Shown: in pieces, positions 26,112 to 34,452 of the stretch
Numbering within the stretch: position 1 is the stretch's first letter
Layout: every line of letters starts with the position of its first letter
DNA from: Ruthenibacterium sp.
GTDB taxonomy: Bacteria > Bacillota > Clostridia > Oscillospirales > Ruminococcaceae
Length of the DNA stretch: 39,595 nucleotides
Direction of reading: 5' to 3'
Assembly: GCA_020025255.1 (NCBI GenBank)
Contig: JAHHSK010000009.1
Coordinates: forward strand, 1 to 39,595
The notes under the pieces: model-generated
What the model was told of the DNA's origin: nothing
Seen by the model: the letters and a program-made list of their open reading frames with translations, nothing else
The model's database searches: none
Made by a program: the position numbers and the translations under genes

Positions 26112-26858
26112 TTATTTCATGTAAGTAAACGGATCGCGGTTCGTCCGGCTGCGCACCACATGCAGCTGCGGAAAGCGTTCGGTCAGGCGCTGTGCCAGCA
26201 CATCCGCAATCCCGATCTCCGTCGCGTAATGGGTGGCTGCCACCAGCGTAAGCCCCACGGCCTGCGCATCCAGTGCGTCGTGATGGCCGGCCTCCCCGGT
26301 CAACAGTGCATCTGCCCCGGCGGATGCCGCCGCATGCACAAAATCGCCGCCGCTTCCCGTGACCAGTGCGATCCGCGAAAGGGTTTTTCCGCCATCCGCG
26401 AACTTGACAGCCGTCCCCAGCCGCTTTGCCGTGAACTCCGCAAACGCCTGCGGGCTCATCGGTTGCTCCAGCCTGCCGATCCTTCCGATCCCCTGTGCAA
26501 ACGCCGCAATGTCCCGTAAGCCGAGCCGCTGTGCCAGATGATCGTTGACACCGCCGCACGCTTTATCGAGATTTGTGTGCAGACACACTGCCGAAATGCC
26601 TGCGCACATCAGCTGCGCAGACACATCCCGCTTTGAAATCGCACGCAGCGGGTGGAAAATCACCGGATGATGCGATACGATCACGCTGCACCGCGCAGCC
26701 TGTGCTTCCCGCACGGTTTCGGGCGTGATATCCAGCGCGCACAGCACGCCGGTCACCTCCTGCCCGCATTCCACCAAAAGGCCGGTGTTGTCCCAGCTTT
26801 CCGCAAGTTCCTGCGGCGCAAGGGTTTCGAGATACGCCGTCAATTCGTCGAGCCGCAT
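26112..26858 (-). CDS. Nif3-like dinuclear metal centre protein
   Basis: 248 aa of the NIF3/YqfO/DUF34 family, short form without the PII-like insert. Metal-binding residues are seen in IVSHHPVIFHP (about 60-70), CLHTNLD (about 95) and the C-terminal GEAGHHDAL and HYATEIG segments. Its biochemical role is unresolved. The frame runs 52 codons further upstream inside trmK, but GGAAGGAAGGG lies ahead of the ATG at 26858. It overlaps trmK by 19 bases, a very common pairing in Firmicutes. Confidence 0.92.
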   Translation of the reverse strand: MRLDELTAYLETLAPQELAESWDNTGLLVECGQEVTGVLCALDITPETVREAQAARCSVIVSHHPVIFHPLRAISKRDVSAQLMCAGISAVCLHTNLDKACGGVNDHLAQRLGLRDIAAFAQGIGRIGRLEQPMSPQAFAEFTAKRLGTAVKFADGGKTLSRIALVTGSGGDFVHAAASAGADALLTGEAGHHDALDAQAVGLTLVAATHYATEIGIADVLAQRLTERFPQLHVVRSRTNRDPFTYMK

Positions 26859-27553
26859 TGTTCTGCCCTTCCTTCCACCTTCATCGCCAGTTCCTCCAGA
26901 CACAGCCTTTCCTGTTCGGAAGCCCCGCGTGCTTGTTTTCGCAAAAGCTGCGCCTGATGCCGCAGATATCCGCGCGCATCCGCGCCATGCACCGCACAGC
27001 CTGTCACATCCCAAAATGCGTCATGCGCCTGCAGCACACCCGTGTAAACGGCATGCATCACCGTATAATAATGCTCTGCGGCACACACCGGTGTTTCATC
27101 CAGAAGGCGAAACCCGTTTTCCGCCAGAAAGCAGCGCAGCATCGGGTGCTTTGTAGCCGGCACCAAAATGAAGCGCAGTTCCTTTCCCGTTTCGTAAAAC
27201 GTCTGCGGAGCAGCCCGCAGAATCTCGCAGATCGTTACCCCTGAAACCCCGGCGATGATGATGTCATCTGCTTCCCCCGGATTCAGCACAGAAAGCCCCG
27301 CGCCAAGCCTGCATTCCACCACGCCGCCGCAGTGATATTCTGCAACAAGGCGTTGTGCCGAAGCAAGCGGAGCGGGGCGGATATCGCCTGCGATGATTTT
27401 TTTACAGCGCCCCTGCACGGCCAGTGCCACGGCAAGCTTGCCATGGTCACAGCCGATATCTGCCGCCGTGCCGCCCTGCCGCACATAAGCGGCAGCCGCA
27501 GCAAGGCGCGCATCCAGCGCAGGAGCTTTGCACAAATCACTCAATGGCCGCAT
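26840..27553 (-). CDS. trmK: tRNA (adenine(22)-N(1))-methyltransferase
   Basis: 237 aa class I SAM-dependent methyltransferase acting on A22 of tRNA. N-terminal Rossmann domain with DIGCDHGKLAVALA (about 32-45), GDIRPAPLASA and IAGVSGVTICEIL; the C-terminal helical part begins near 165. The DxGxDHG motif and nif3 neighbour are the TrmK hallmarks. The ATG overlaps the end of the DUF1858 gene by 17 bases and has no clear ribosome site, so it is likely coupled to it. Confidence 0.92.
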   Translation of the reverse strand: MRPLSDLCKAPALDARLAAAAAYVRQGGTAADIGCDHGKLAVALAVQGRCKKIIAGDIRPAPLASAQRLVAEYHCGGVVECRLGAGLSVLNPGEADDIIIAGVSGVTICEILRAAPQTFYETGKELRFILVPATKHPMLRCFLAENGFRLLDETPVCAAEHYYTVMHAVYTGVLQAHDAFWDVTGCAVHGADARGYLRHQAQLLRKQARGASEQERLCLEELAMKVEGRAEQCGSTN

Positions 27554-27731
27554 TCAGCTTTGCCAGCAATTCCTCTACATCCTGTCCGTGTACCCAGCAG
27601 GCCTGTTCCACCGTTTCGCTGCGCGCAGAAGGGCAGCCAAGGCAGTGCATGCCGATCGACATGAAAATCGGTGCTGTCTGCGGTGCATGATCCAGAATAT
27701 CCCCAAGCACAGTATCTTTTGTGATCTTCAT
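27537..27731 (-). CDS. DUF1858 domain-containing protein
   Basis: 64 aa. Starts MKITKDTVLGDILDHAPQ and has the GMHCLGCPSARSETVEQA motif with a C-x2-C pair; DUF1858 proteins are thought to be small redox or metal-binding partners, often next to hybrid-cluster or ScdA-like proteins. A GAGAGGT site precedes the ATG. A longer frame upstream crosses the promoter and is rejected. First gene of the DUF1858-trmK-nif3 unit. Confidence 0.88.
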   Translation of the reverse strand: MKITKDTVLGDILDHAPQTAPIFMSIGMHCLGCPSARSETVEQACWVHGQDVEELLAKLNAAIE

Positions 27732-27762
27732 AAATTGAACCTCTCTGTTAATGAAATCATAC

Positions 27763-27777
27763 ACACCGTTTCGGTGT
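27763..27777. repeat. Short perfect hairpin at the 5' end of the DUF1858-trmK-nif3 transcript
   Basis: ACACCG, 3-nt loop, CGGTGT directly after the predicted transcription start. It could protect the mRNA 5' end or be an operator. Confidence 0.4.
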
Positions 27778-27785
27778 CTGCTAGT

Positions 27786-27815
27786 ATTGTACCCCAAACA
27801 CCGCCTTCTTTGCAA
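27786..27815 (-). promoter_or_regulatory. Promoter of the DUF1858-trmK-nif3 unit
   Basis: Minus strand: TTGCAA (27810-27815), 18-bp spacer, TACAAT (27786-27791). Confidence 0.65.
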
Positions 27816-27844
27816 TACCCTGTGTGCCGTCTTGCGCATACCGC

Positions 27845-28723
27845 CTATTCCCGCAGCAGGAAGCAGCGATCCGAAAGCAGCGTCGTCCAGTATACGCGAT
27901 CCCGATACCGCACCGTCAGCCATGTAAACCCGTTATAGCAGCCGACCGACTGCGCCTGCACCGGATAGCGTCCTGGCTTGAGCGTGCCGGCAACATCATA
28001 GACATTCGGCGAGTAAAAATACTGGCAGTTCAAGCTGCCGTATACCTCCAGCTGCAGCCCCGGGGTCGGCGTCATCGGCATGGGTGCCTGCGCTTCGTAT
28101 CCGTTGCAGCCGCATTGCTGGATTTCCGGCAGGAAATCGCGGTACGAATAATCCAGGCACACATTGCCGTTCACTCCGGGCACACGCCCCGTTGCCGTAT
28201 ACTGCCACATTTGATACGATCCGGAATACTGTACGCTGCCGGTGTAATCTGCAATGTAGAACGGATACGCCGAAAGACGGCTCATATCGATGCGGTTTTT
28301 CGCAAACGAAGCATAAGTATAAAGCCCGGCATAAAAATTTTTTCGGCGCAGGCTTTCCAGCGCATATTCCGCAAGCTCTGTTGTGCGCGTGCGCCCCAGT
28401 GCCGCAATGCTTTCCGCTTCCATATCCACAAAAACCGGATATTCCAGCGTCTTTTTCTCAAGTGCCCCGCTCAGCAGCTCGATTTCGCGATCGGCATAGG
28501 CATACGTCTGCGCGTATGTAAAATAGTACGCCCCCACGCGCAGTCCCGCCGCCTTGGCACCGGCATAGTTCTGCTCAAAAAAAGGATCGACATACACGCC
28601 CGCATCGTTCGAAGACACCGCACGGATAATCACAAACTGCCGTCCGGAGCCGGCAACCGCCTGCCAGTCGATTTCCCCCTGATATCGGGACACATCCAGC
28701 CCGATTTCAAAAATTTCTGCCAT
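27845..28723 (-). CDS. GH25 lysozyme (N-acetylmuramidase)
   Basis: 292 aa. GH25 barrel at about 1-210: GLDVSRYQG with Asp10, FVIIRA, GAYYF, the catalytic pair Asp100/Glu102 in FVDMEAE, and MWQYTATG. The last 75 residues form a separate beta-rich domain that may bind the wall. It cleaves the MurNAc-GlcNAc bond in peptidoglycan. There is no N-terminal signal peptide or membrane helix, so export would need another route or the enzyme acts on lysis. No holin or phage gene is adjacent. The start follows GGGGG; eleven upstream codons are left out. Confidence 0.93.
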   Translation of the reverse strand: MAEIFEIGLDVSRYQGEIDWQAVAGSGRQFVIIRAVSSNDAGVYVDPFFEQNYAGAKAAGLRVGAYYFTYAQTYAYADREIELLSGALEKKTLEYPVFVDMEAESIAALGRTRTTELAEYALESLRRKNFYAGLYTYASFAKNRIDMSRLSAYPFYIADYTGSVQYSGSYQMWQYTATGRVPGVNGNVCLDYSYRDFLPEIQQCGCNGYEAQAPMPMTPTPGLQLEVYGSLNCQYFYSPNVYDVAGTLKPGRYPVQAQSVGCYNGFTWLTVRYRDRVYWTTLLSDRCFLLRE

Positions 28724-28964
28724 AATATCCCCCTTTCCGCCGCTTTGCTGCCGCAAGATCCCCTGTGCCGAAAAGCGGCGCGCCGCATTGCGCTTGTGAC
28801 CTTATCGTATGCAGCATGCTTTCTTTATGCTATTGCGGCGCGCATCTTCTGCCGGTGTGATATCCCCTGTCCCGTGCGGCGATTCCCGCATGCGCTCGGG
28901 CGAGAAGCTTTGCCAAAATCATGTTTTGCCGCCCAAAAAAGGCAAAATTGACGTTTTTCCGCCT
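28724..28964. other. Intergenic region between GH25 gene and SPFH gene
   Basis: With the promoter segment that follows, 362 bases without a gene. It has a perfect 12-bp palindrome GCGGCGCGCCGC (28775-28786) and A/T-rich segments but no ORF that I can support. A clear minus-strand promoter for the GH25 gene is not visible; TACGAT near 28818 is a weak candidate -10. Confidence 0.5.
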
Positions 28965-28993
28965 TTGTGCTGCGGATTGCTTTTCGCTATAAT
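28965..28993 (+). promoter_or_regulatory. Promoter of the SPFH gene
   Basis: TTGTGC (28965-28970), 17-bp spacer, TATAAT (28988-28993). The leader of about 85 nt holds a perfect hairpin TTTCGGT/ACCGAAA (29010-29026). Confidence 0.6.
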
Positions 28994-29085
28994 AAGGGCA
29001 TACGGAACGTTTCGGTACCACCGAAATCATTCTTGTGCGGCAGATCGGTGCACAGCATGCCGCATGTATTTAAAAGGAGATTATT

Positions 29086-29961
29086 ATGCCTGAAATGAAA
29101 GAGCGCAAAAAGCGCCGCATCGTCCCCCTGATCCTGATCGCCGTGCTCGCCGGCATGCTGATCATCGCCAGCATCACAACCGTTCCCGCCGGACACACCG
29201 GCGTCGTGACCACATTCGGCAAAGTGAGCAATACCGTGCTGAGTGAAGGCCTTCACTTCAAGCTTCCGATCGTTTCCCGCGTGATCAAAATGGATAACCG
29301 CGTGCTGAAAACCGAAGTTTCCAGCAGCTCCGCCAGTAAGGATCTGCAAACCGTCAGCAGCACGATCGCGCTGAACTACCGCGTCAGCCGGGAATCGTCT
29401 GCAAGCGTATATCAGAATATCGGCACCGATTTTGAAAACGTGCTGATCAATCCCGCCATTCAGGAATGCGTTAAAAGCGTGGCAGCGCGCTTTACCGCCG
29501 AAGAGCTGATCACGAATCGGCAGGAAGTGGGCGAAATGATGCGCGATGCCCTTGCCGAAAAGATCGAGCCTTACGGCTTCTACATCGAAGTATTCAATAT
29601 CACCAGCTTTGAATTCAGCGAAGAATTCAACGATGCGATCGAAGCAAAGCAGACCGCACAGCAAAACGCGCTGAAGGCAGAACAGGATCTTGCCCGCATT
29701 AAAGTCGAAGCACAGCAGCAGATCGAAAAAGCACGCGCTGAGGCCGAAAGCTTCCGGCTGAAAAATCAGGAAATCACCAAAGAGACCCTTGCAATGGAAT
29801 GGATCGACAAATGGGATGGCAAGCTGCCGTCTGTCGCATCGGACGGCTCCATGATGTTCGATATTTCTTCGATCATTGATAATGCCCCCTCCGGTGCAAA
29901 CCGCCCGTCCAATCCTCAGCCGGCTCCGGCTCCTGTTCCGGAATCCGACACCGCAGAATGA
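29086..29961 (+). CDS. SPFH/band 7 (prohibitin-like) membrane protein
   Basis: 291 aa. A basic start, one membrane helix (about residues 13-31), then the SPFH domain (about 32-215) with VPAGHTGVVTTFGKV and EGLHFKLP, and a Glu/Ala/Gln-rich coiled coil (about 215-245). The C-terminal Pro-rich tail is low complexity. It is closest in layout to HflC/prohibitin-like proteins that form membrane-bound rings and modulate proteases or lipid domains. No FtsH or NfeD partner is adjacent. AAAAGGAG precedes the ATG. Confidence 0.9.
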   Translation: MPEMKERKKRRIVPLILIAVLAGMLIIASITTVPAGHTGVVTTFGKVSNTVLSEGLHFKLPIVSRVIKMDNRVLKTEVSSSSASKDLQTVSSTIALNYRVSRESSASVYQNIGTDFENVLINPAIQECVKSVAARFTAEELITNRQEVGEMMRDALAEKIEPYGFYIEVFNITSFEFSEEFNDAIEAKQTAQQNALKAEQDLARIKVEAQQQIEKARAEAESFRLKNQEITKETLAMEWIDKWDGKLPSVASDGSMMFDISSIIDNAPSGANRPSNPQPAPAPVPESDTAE

Positions 29962-29983
29962 TCCGCAGCTTTTCTATCTCCGC

Positions 29984-30020
29984 AAAAAAGGGGACGGTGC
30001 ACGCACCGTCCCCTTTTTTT
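29984..30020. terminator. Bidirectional terminator between SPFH gene and small membrane-protein gene
   Basis: AAAAAAGGGGACGGTGC pairs with GCACCGTCCCCTTTTTT around a 2-nt turn; 17 bp in all. It serves both convergent genes. Confidence 0.92.
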
Positions 30021-30038
30021 CACTGCTGCCCTTTCAAA

Positions 30039-30227
30039 TCAGTAGCTTTTCAAAACATGATCCAGTGTTTCCAGCGCCTTTTCCGTGCCGCAGGCCACCT
30101 TTTTCATCATCTTTTTCATGCTTTTGCTGTTCTGCTGCATCATATAGGCACCGGCTGCTCCGGCACAGCCCCCGGCTACCAGCCCCAAGGCCGCCCCTTT
30201 CATCATGGATTCTGTATTTTTACGCAT
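30039..30227 (-). CDS. Small glycine-rich membrane-associated protein (YtxH-like, hypothetical)
   Basis: 62 aa. After a short basic start, residues 10-30 form a Gly/Ala-rich hydrophobic helix (GAALGLVAGGCAGAAGAYMM, glycine-zipper-like), followed by a Lys/Met-rich amphipathic stretch. A strong AGGAGGAG site 6 bases before the ATG at 30227 and a terminator behind it support expression. Resembles YtxH-type stress-associated small proteins in layout only; function unknown. Confidence 0.7.
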   Translation of the reverse strand: MRKNTESMMKGAALGLVAGGCAGAAGAYMMQQNSKSMKKMMKKVACGTEKALETLDHVLKSY

Positions 30228-30362
30228 CTTGTTCTCCTCCTTGTTCCATGCAACGTTCCACGAAATTGCTTCGCTAGGGATAGTATTCCCTCTGCACACA
30301 AAAATTTCACGGGAGATTCTTCCATTATTCAAAGAAAAGGCATATTTATCAATGAAAAAGTA

Positions 30363-30371
30363 TGCTATAAT
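30363..30371 (+). promoter_or_regulatory. Extended -10 promoter of the pyridoxamine kinase gene
   Basis: TGC-TATAAT (30363-30371), about 115 bases before the ATG. The -35 is poor. The leader has no recognised riboswitch. Confidence 0.55.
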
Positions 30372-30486
30372 GTATATTAAGTGACTTCGATTTCACTCTT
30401 TTGTGCCATTATGGTGCATTTTTCTTTTGTTCTTTCTGCCGCATGACCGGTGTGTTCTGCGGATTTTTGGGTAAAGGAGGATCCGT

Positions 30487-31326
30487 ATGCCTCAACAGCC
30501 TACGGTATTATGTATTCAGGATCTTTCCTGTGTGGGGCGATGCAGCCTTGCCGTCGTTCTGCCCGCGCTGGCCGCTATGGGGCTTCAGCCCTGTGCGCTG
30601 CCCACTGCACTTCTTTCCACGCACACGGCATTCGCAAACCCTGCCGTCACAGATGAAAGCGATTTTATCACCCGCGCCTTGGGACATTACGATTCCCTTG
30701 GGCTGCATTTTTCGTGTGTATACAGCGGATATCTTGCCGATGCAGGGCAAATTGCAACGGTGCAGCGCGCATTTTCACAAAGCCCTGATGCTTTAAAGAT
30801 CGTCGATCCCGTCATGGCCGATCACGGCAAGCCTTACGCCGCTATGACCCCGCCGCTGCGCCAAGCAATTTCGCAGCTGTGCAGCCAGGCCGATATGATC
30901 GTGCCCAACGCTACCGAAGCACTGCTCCTGCTCAAGGAAGCACCCGATGAGCACGCGTGGAGCGAAACACAGATGCATGCCCGCATGGACGCTTTGATGC
31001 AGCGTTACCCCGCACTTCAAGCAGCCGTTGTCACCGGTGTACAGCACACCGATGGACGCTTTGGCAACCTGTGCCGTTCGCATGGACAGACCCGCTTTCT
31101 TCCCTACCATGTCATACCGCAGTCCTACCCCGGCACAGGGGATCTTTTTGCAGCGGTATTTACCGGTGCCTTGCTGCGCGGGCAAAGCGTGTGGGACGCA
31201 TGCCGGCTGAGTGCCGATTTTGTTGCGCTTGCCGTGCAGCGCACCGCCCAAAGCGGTGCCGATCCGCGCTTTGGCGTGTGCTTTGAACCGCTGCTGTATC
31301 GTCTTTCGCCCGGCTTTTCCGGCTGA
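30487..31326 (+). CDS. Pyridoxamine/pyridoxal kinase
   Basis: 279 aa ribokinase-fold kinase that phosphorylates B6 vitamers for PLP salvage. Typical features: VLCIQDLSCVGRCSLAV at the start, DPVMADHGKPY (about 116-126), IVPNATEA (about 138-145) and the ATP-site PGTGDLFAAV (about 219-228) with the catalytic Asp. GTAAAGGAGG precedes the ATG. Followed by trmL with 26 bases between; may be one unit with trmL-degV-GT2. Confidence 0.9.
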   Translation: MPQQPTVLCIQDLSCVGRCSLAVVLPALAAMGLQPCALPTALLSTHTAFANPAVTDESDFITRALGHYDSLGLHFSCVYSGYLADAGQIATVQRAFSQSPDALKIVDPVMADHGKPYAAMTPPLRQAISQLCSQADMIVPNATEALLLLKEAPDEHAWSETQMHARMDALMQRYPALQAAVVTGVQHTDGRFGNLCRSHGQTRFLPYHVIPQSYPGTGDLFAAVFTGALLRGQSVWDACRLSADFVALAVQRTAQSGADPRFGVCFEPLLYRLSPGFSG

Positions 31327-31352
31327 TATCAACGTGTAAGGAGTTCTTTTCT

Positions 31353-31850
31353 ATGAAACCGATCAATATTGTTCTGGTGGAACCGCAGATCCCCCAGAAC
31401 ACCGGCAACATTGCCCGCACCTGCGCTGCCACCGGGGCAAGGCTTCATCTGGTAAAGCCCATGGGCTTTGCCATTGATGACAAAAAGCTCAAGCGCGCCG
31501 GGCTTGACTATTGGCATCTGCTTGATATAACATATTATGAAGGATTGGATGACTTTTTCTCCCGCAATCGCGGTCCTTTTTATTATTTCACAACCAAAGC
31601 GCCCAATCGCTATTCCGATGTGGAATATCCCGATGGTGCGTATCTTGTTTTCGGGCGCGAAGATGCCGGCCTGCCCGAATCGCTTCTGGTTCAAAACCAG
31701 AGCTGCTGCGTGCGCCTGCCCATGATCCCCGATGCGCGCAGCCTAAACCTATCGAACACGGTGGCGATCGGCGTTTATGAAGCGCTTCGTCAGCGCGATT
31801 TTGCAGGATTGCTCGACACCGGGCATCTGCGTGGATATGAATGGAAGTGA
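31353..31850 (+). CDS. trmL: tRNA (cytidine(34)-2'-O)-methyltransferase
   Basis: 165 aa SPOUT-class methyltransferase modifying the wobble base of tRNA-Leu. Knot motifs: PQNTGNIARTC (about 11-21), VFGREDAGLPE (about 99-109) and LNLSNTVAIGVYEA (about 131-144). Length matches TrmL, which consists of the SPOUT core alone. AAGGAG precedes the ATG. Confidence 0.93.
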   Translation: MKPINIVLVEPQIPQNTGNIARTCAATGARLHLVKPMGFAIDDKKLKRAGLDYWHLLDITYYEGLDDFFSRNRGPFYYFTTKAPNRYSDVEYPDGAYLVFGREDAGLPESLLVQNQSCCVRLPMIPDARSLNLSNTVAIGVYEALRQRDFAGLLDTGHLRGYEWK

Positions 31851-31854
31851 CTTT

Positions 31855-32724
31855 ATGAGTAAAATTGCCATTTTAACGGATTCTGCAAGTGATATTCCCC
31901 GTGAGCTTGAGGAAAAATATCACATTGATATTCTTCCCTTCAGCCTGGTTCTGGACGGAAAATCGTACACCGAGCGTGTTGATTTTACCAACGAAGAATA
32001 TTATGAACTTCTGAGCAAGGCGCAAGGCCTGCCCAAAACCTCGCAGATCACGATGCTGCGTTTTTTGGAAAAATTCTGCGAATATGCCGATTCCGGCTGC
32101 ACCGATCTGATTTACGTTTCAATCAATTCCGGCGGTTCCAACACCTATAATGCCGCGTGCATGGCGGCACAGGGGCTTGCCGAAGAACGGCCGGGCTGCA
32201 CGATGAATGTTCATATCGTGGACAGCCATACATACTCCATGGCATACGGCTGGTTCGTCTGCGAAGCGGCGCGCAAAATCCAGTGCGGCGCCGATGCACG
32301 CAGTGTGGTCGATTATCTGGAGGACAGCTTTTCCCGCGTGGAGATTGCACTTTCGGTATATACACTGCGCTTCATCAAAAAAAGCGGGCGCATTTCTGCT
32401 GCTGCTGCCTTTGCCGGGGAGCTTATGGGTCTGCGCCCGATCATCAGCATGATCGACGGCGAAACCCATACCGCCGCAAAGGTGCGCGGCGATAATTCGG
32501 TAATGCCGGGGCTGATCCGCTATGTAAAAAACCGCATCGTGCCTGAAGGCGAATATATGATCGGCGCAACCGATGAATCCAATGCCCGGATGCTTGCCTC
32601 CCTGTGCCGCAAAGAATTCGGCTATGCGCCCGTCACCACCTTCCTTTTGGGTGCTGCCGTTGCCAGCAATACCGGCCCGAATGCCGTTGCCATTGTTTTC
32701 ACCGGTCCTGCGCGCACGCGCTGA
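31855..32724 (+). CDS. DegV family fatty acid-binding protein
   Basis: 289 aa. Starts MSKIAILTDSASDIPREL; the DegV lipid-binding motifs SQITMLRFLE and IYVSINSGGSNTYNAA are present, plus GRISAAAAFAGELMGLRPI. In Gram-positive bacteria some DegV proteins (FakB) present fatty acids to FakA kinase; no fakA is adjacent. The ATG at 31855 is four bases after the trmL stop; an alternative start 26 codons earlier within trmL has no ribosome site. Confidence 0.93.
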   Translation: MSKIAILTDSASDIPRELEEKYHIDILPFSLVLDGKSYTERVDFTNEEYYELLSKAQGLPKTSQITMLRFLEKFCEYADSGCTDLIYVSINSGGSNTYNAACMAAQGLAEERPGCTMNVHIVDSHTYSMAYGWFVCEAARKIQCGADARSVVDYLEDSFSRVEIALSVYTLRFIKKSGRISAAAAFAGELMGLRPIISMIDGETHTAAKVRGDNSVMPGLIRYVKNRIVPEGEYMIGATDESNARMLASLCRKEFGYAPVTTFLLGAAVASNTGPNAVAIVFTGPARTR

Positions 32725-32750
32725 CGTTTCTTTCTGAAAGGGGTATTTTC

Positions 32751-33713
32751 ATGGATAAACCGGTTTTGTACATTGTCATTCCCTGCTATAACGAAGAGGC
32801 GGTTCTTCCGGTAACCAGCGGAATGTTTTTGGATAAGCTGACAGCTTTGATCAAGGCGCAGAAAATTTCCGATGAAAGCCGCGTGATGTTTGTCAACGAC
32901 GGCTCCAAGGACAACACCTGGCCGATCATCCAGCAGCTTGCCCAAACCGATGCGCACTTCTGCGGCGTGTGCCTTTCGCGCAACCGCGGGCATCAGAACG
33001 CGCTTCTGGCCGGCCTGATGACGGCAAAGGATCTTGCCGATATCACTATTTCGATCGACTGCGACGGTCAGGACGACATCAACGCTATGGATGCCATGCT
33101 GGAAGAATATTCGACCGGTGCCGAAGTGGTGTACGGCGTTCGTTCCAAACGCGATACCGATACCTGGTTCAAGCGCACCACGGCAGAGGGCTTTTATCGC
33201 GTCATGAAGCTGCTTGGCGCGGATGTGGTGTTCAACCACGCCGATTACCGTCTGCTTTCCAAGCGCGCCTTGGAAGGGCTTGCACAATTCAAGGAAGTAA
33301 ACCTGTTTTTGCGCGGGCTTGTGCCGTTGGTTGGCTATCGCTGCTCCAGCGTATATTACGAACGCGCCGAACGGCTTGCCGGCGAAAGCCACTATCCGCT
33401 GAAAAAAATGCTTGCCTTTGCATTTGACGGCATTACAAGCCTTTCTGTAAAGCCGCTGCGCCTGATCACGCTGCTGGGTATTCTGGTCAGCACCTGCAGC
33501 TTCCTTGCAATCATCGTCACTTTGATCATCAAGTTCTTCGGATTTACCGTCACAGGCTGGACAAGCATGATCTGCGCGGTTTATTTCATCGGCGGCGTTC
33601 AGCTTTTGAGCATCGGTGTCATCGGTGAATATATCGGAAAAATCTATAACGAAACAAAATCCCGTCCCCGCTTCATCATCAGCGAGACGACTATGGAAAA
33701 GGATCACAAATGA
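32751..33713 (+). CDS. Family 2 glycosyltransferase with two C-terminal membrane helices
   Basis: 320 aa. GT-A domain with IPCYNEE (about 10-16), VNDGSKDNT (about 48-56) and the metal-binding SIDCDGQDD (about 101-109); two membrane helices at about 238-262 and 270-293, then a short basic tail. This is the GtrB/dolichyl-phosphate-mannose-synthase-like layout, which makes polyprenyl-phosphate sugars at the membrane. GAAAGGGG precedes the ATG. The stop overlaps the next gene (ATGA). Confidence 0.93.
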   Translation: MDKPVLYIVIPCYNEEAVLPVTSGMFLDKLTALIKAQKISDESRVMFVNDGSKDNTWPIIQQLAQTDAHFCGVCLSRNRGHQNALLAGLMTAKDLADITISIDCDGQDDINAMDAMLEEYSTGAEVVYGVRSKRDTDTWFKRTTAEGFYRVMKLLGADVVFNHADYRLLSKRALEGLAQFKEVNLFLRGLVPLVGYRCSSVYYERAERLAGESHYPLKKMLAFAFDGITSLSVKPLRLITLLGILVSTCSFLAIIVTLIIKFFGFTVTGWTSMICAVYFIGGVQLLSIGVIGEYIGKIYNETKSRPRFIISETTMEKDHK

Positions 33714-34306
33714 GCAAACAAATCTGGAAGGGTTCCGCCCTTGTCGCCCCGGTGCCTCCGGTACTCGTCAGCTGCGGCACGATGCAGGCACCCAATGTCA
33801 TGACGGCCGCTTGGACAGGCATGCTGCAGACACAGCCGCCCAAAACGTATATTTCACTGCGCAAAGAACGATTCAGCCACGGCTTGATTTCCGAAAGCCG
33901 CGAATTTGTTCTCAATCTGCCTACCTCCGCTTTGGTTCGGCAGATCGACTACTGCGGCGTAAAAAGCGGGCGCAGCGAAAACAAGTTTGAAACACAGCAC
34001 CTTACCGCACTGCCCGCTTCGCAGGTGTCCTGCCCGCTTGTCGAACAAAGCCCGATCAATTTGGAATGCCGCGTAACCGATATTGTCCCTTTGGGCGGCA
34101 CACATGATATGTTTATTGCCGATATCGTTGCCGTAAACGTCGATGAGCAGCTGCTGGACGAAAACGGCAAACTCCGCCTTGCCAAAGCAGGGCTTTGCAC
34201 CTATGCCCACGGGGAATATTTTGCCCTGGGACGAAAAATCGGTGATTTCGGTTTTTCGGTTCGCAAGAAAAAGAAAAAGCCGCAGTACGATCATCGCCGC
34301 CGCTGA
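33710..34306 (+). CDS. Flavin reductase family protein (FMN-binding)
   Basis: 198 aa split-barrel flavoprotein. Opening segment GSALVAPVPPVLVSCG followed by PNVMTAAWTG and KTYISLRKERFS are the family FMN-binding signatures. The protein ends in an unusual run of Lys and Arg (RKKKKK...HRRR). It may supply reduced flavin or act as a flavoredoxin; the substrate is not evident. Translation is coupled to the glycosyltransferase by a four-base overlap, but no functional tie between the two is obvious. Confidence 0.88.
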   Translation: MSKQIWKGSALVAPVPPVLVSCGTMQAPNVMTAAWTGMLQTQPPKTYISLRKERFSHGLISESREFVLNLPTSALVRQIDYCGVKSGRSENKFETQHLTALPASQVSCPLVEQSPINLECRVTDIVPLGGTHDMFIADIVAVNVDEQLLDENGKLRLAKAGLCTYAHGEYFALGRKIGDFGFSVRKKKKKPQYDHRRR

Positions 34307-34334
34307 GGCCGCTGGCTTTTGCAGTCCGTTCACG

Positions 34335-34371
34335 CTCCCGCCTTTGCACCAACAAAGGCGGGAGTTTTTTT
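34335..34371 (+). terminator. Intrinsic terminator after the flavin reductase gene
   Basis: CTCCCGCCTTTG/CAAAGGCGGGAG perfect 12-bp stem, 6-nt loop, seven T. Confidence 0.92.
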
Positions 34372-34423
34372 GCAAAAAAGCGCAGTTTTCCTCGGTACAG
34401 GGATAGCGCAGCTTTTGTTTTTA

Positions 34424-34432
34424 TGTTATACT
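34424..34432 (+). promoter_or_regulatory. Extended -10 promoter of queT
   Basis: TGT-TATACT at 34424-34432, placing the transcript start near 34439, right at the 5' edge of the riboswitch-like structure. The -35 is weak. Confidence 0.55.
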
Positions 34433-34452
34433 GGAAAAAGCGGCTTTCTGCC

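Noticed and set aside
26859..27014. 52-codon extension of the Nif3-like protein
   Set aside because: It lies in an alternative frame of trmK; the ATG at 26858 has its own GGAAGG site and gives the family length.
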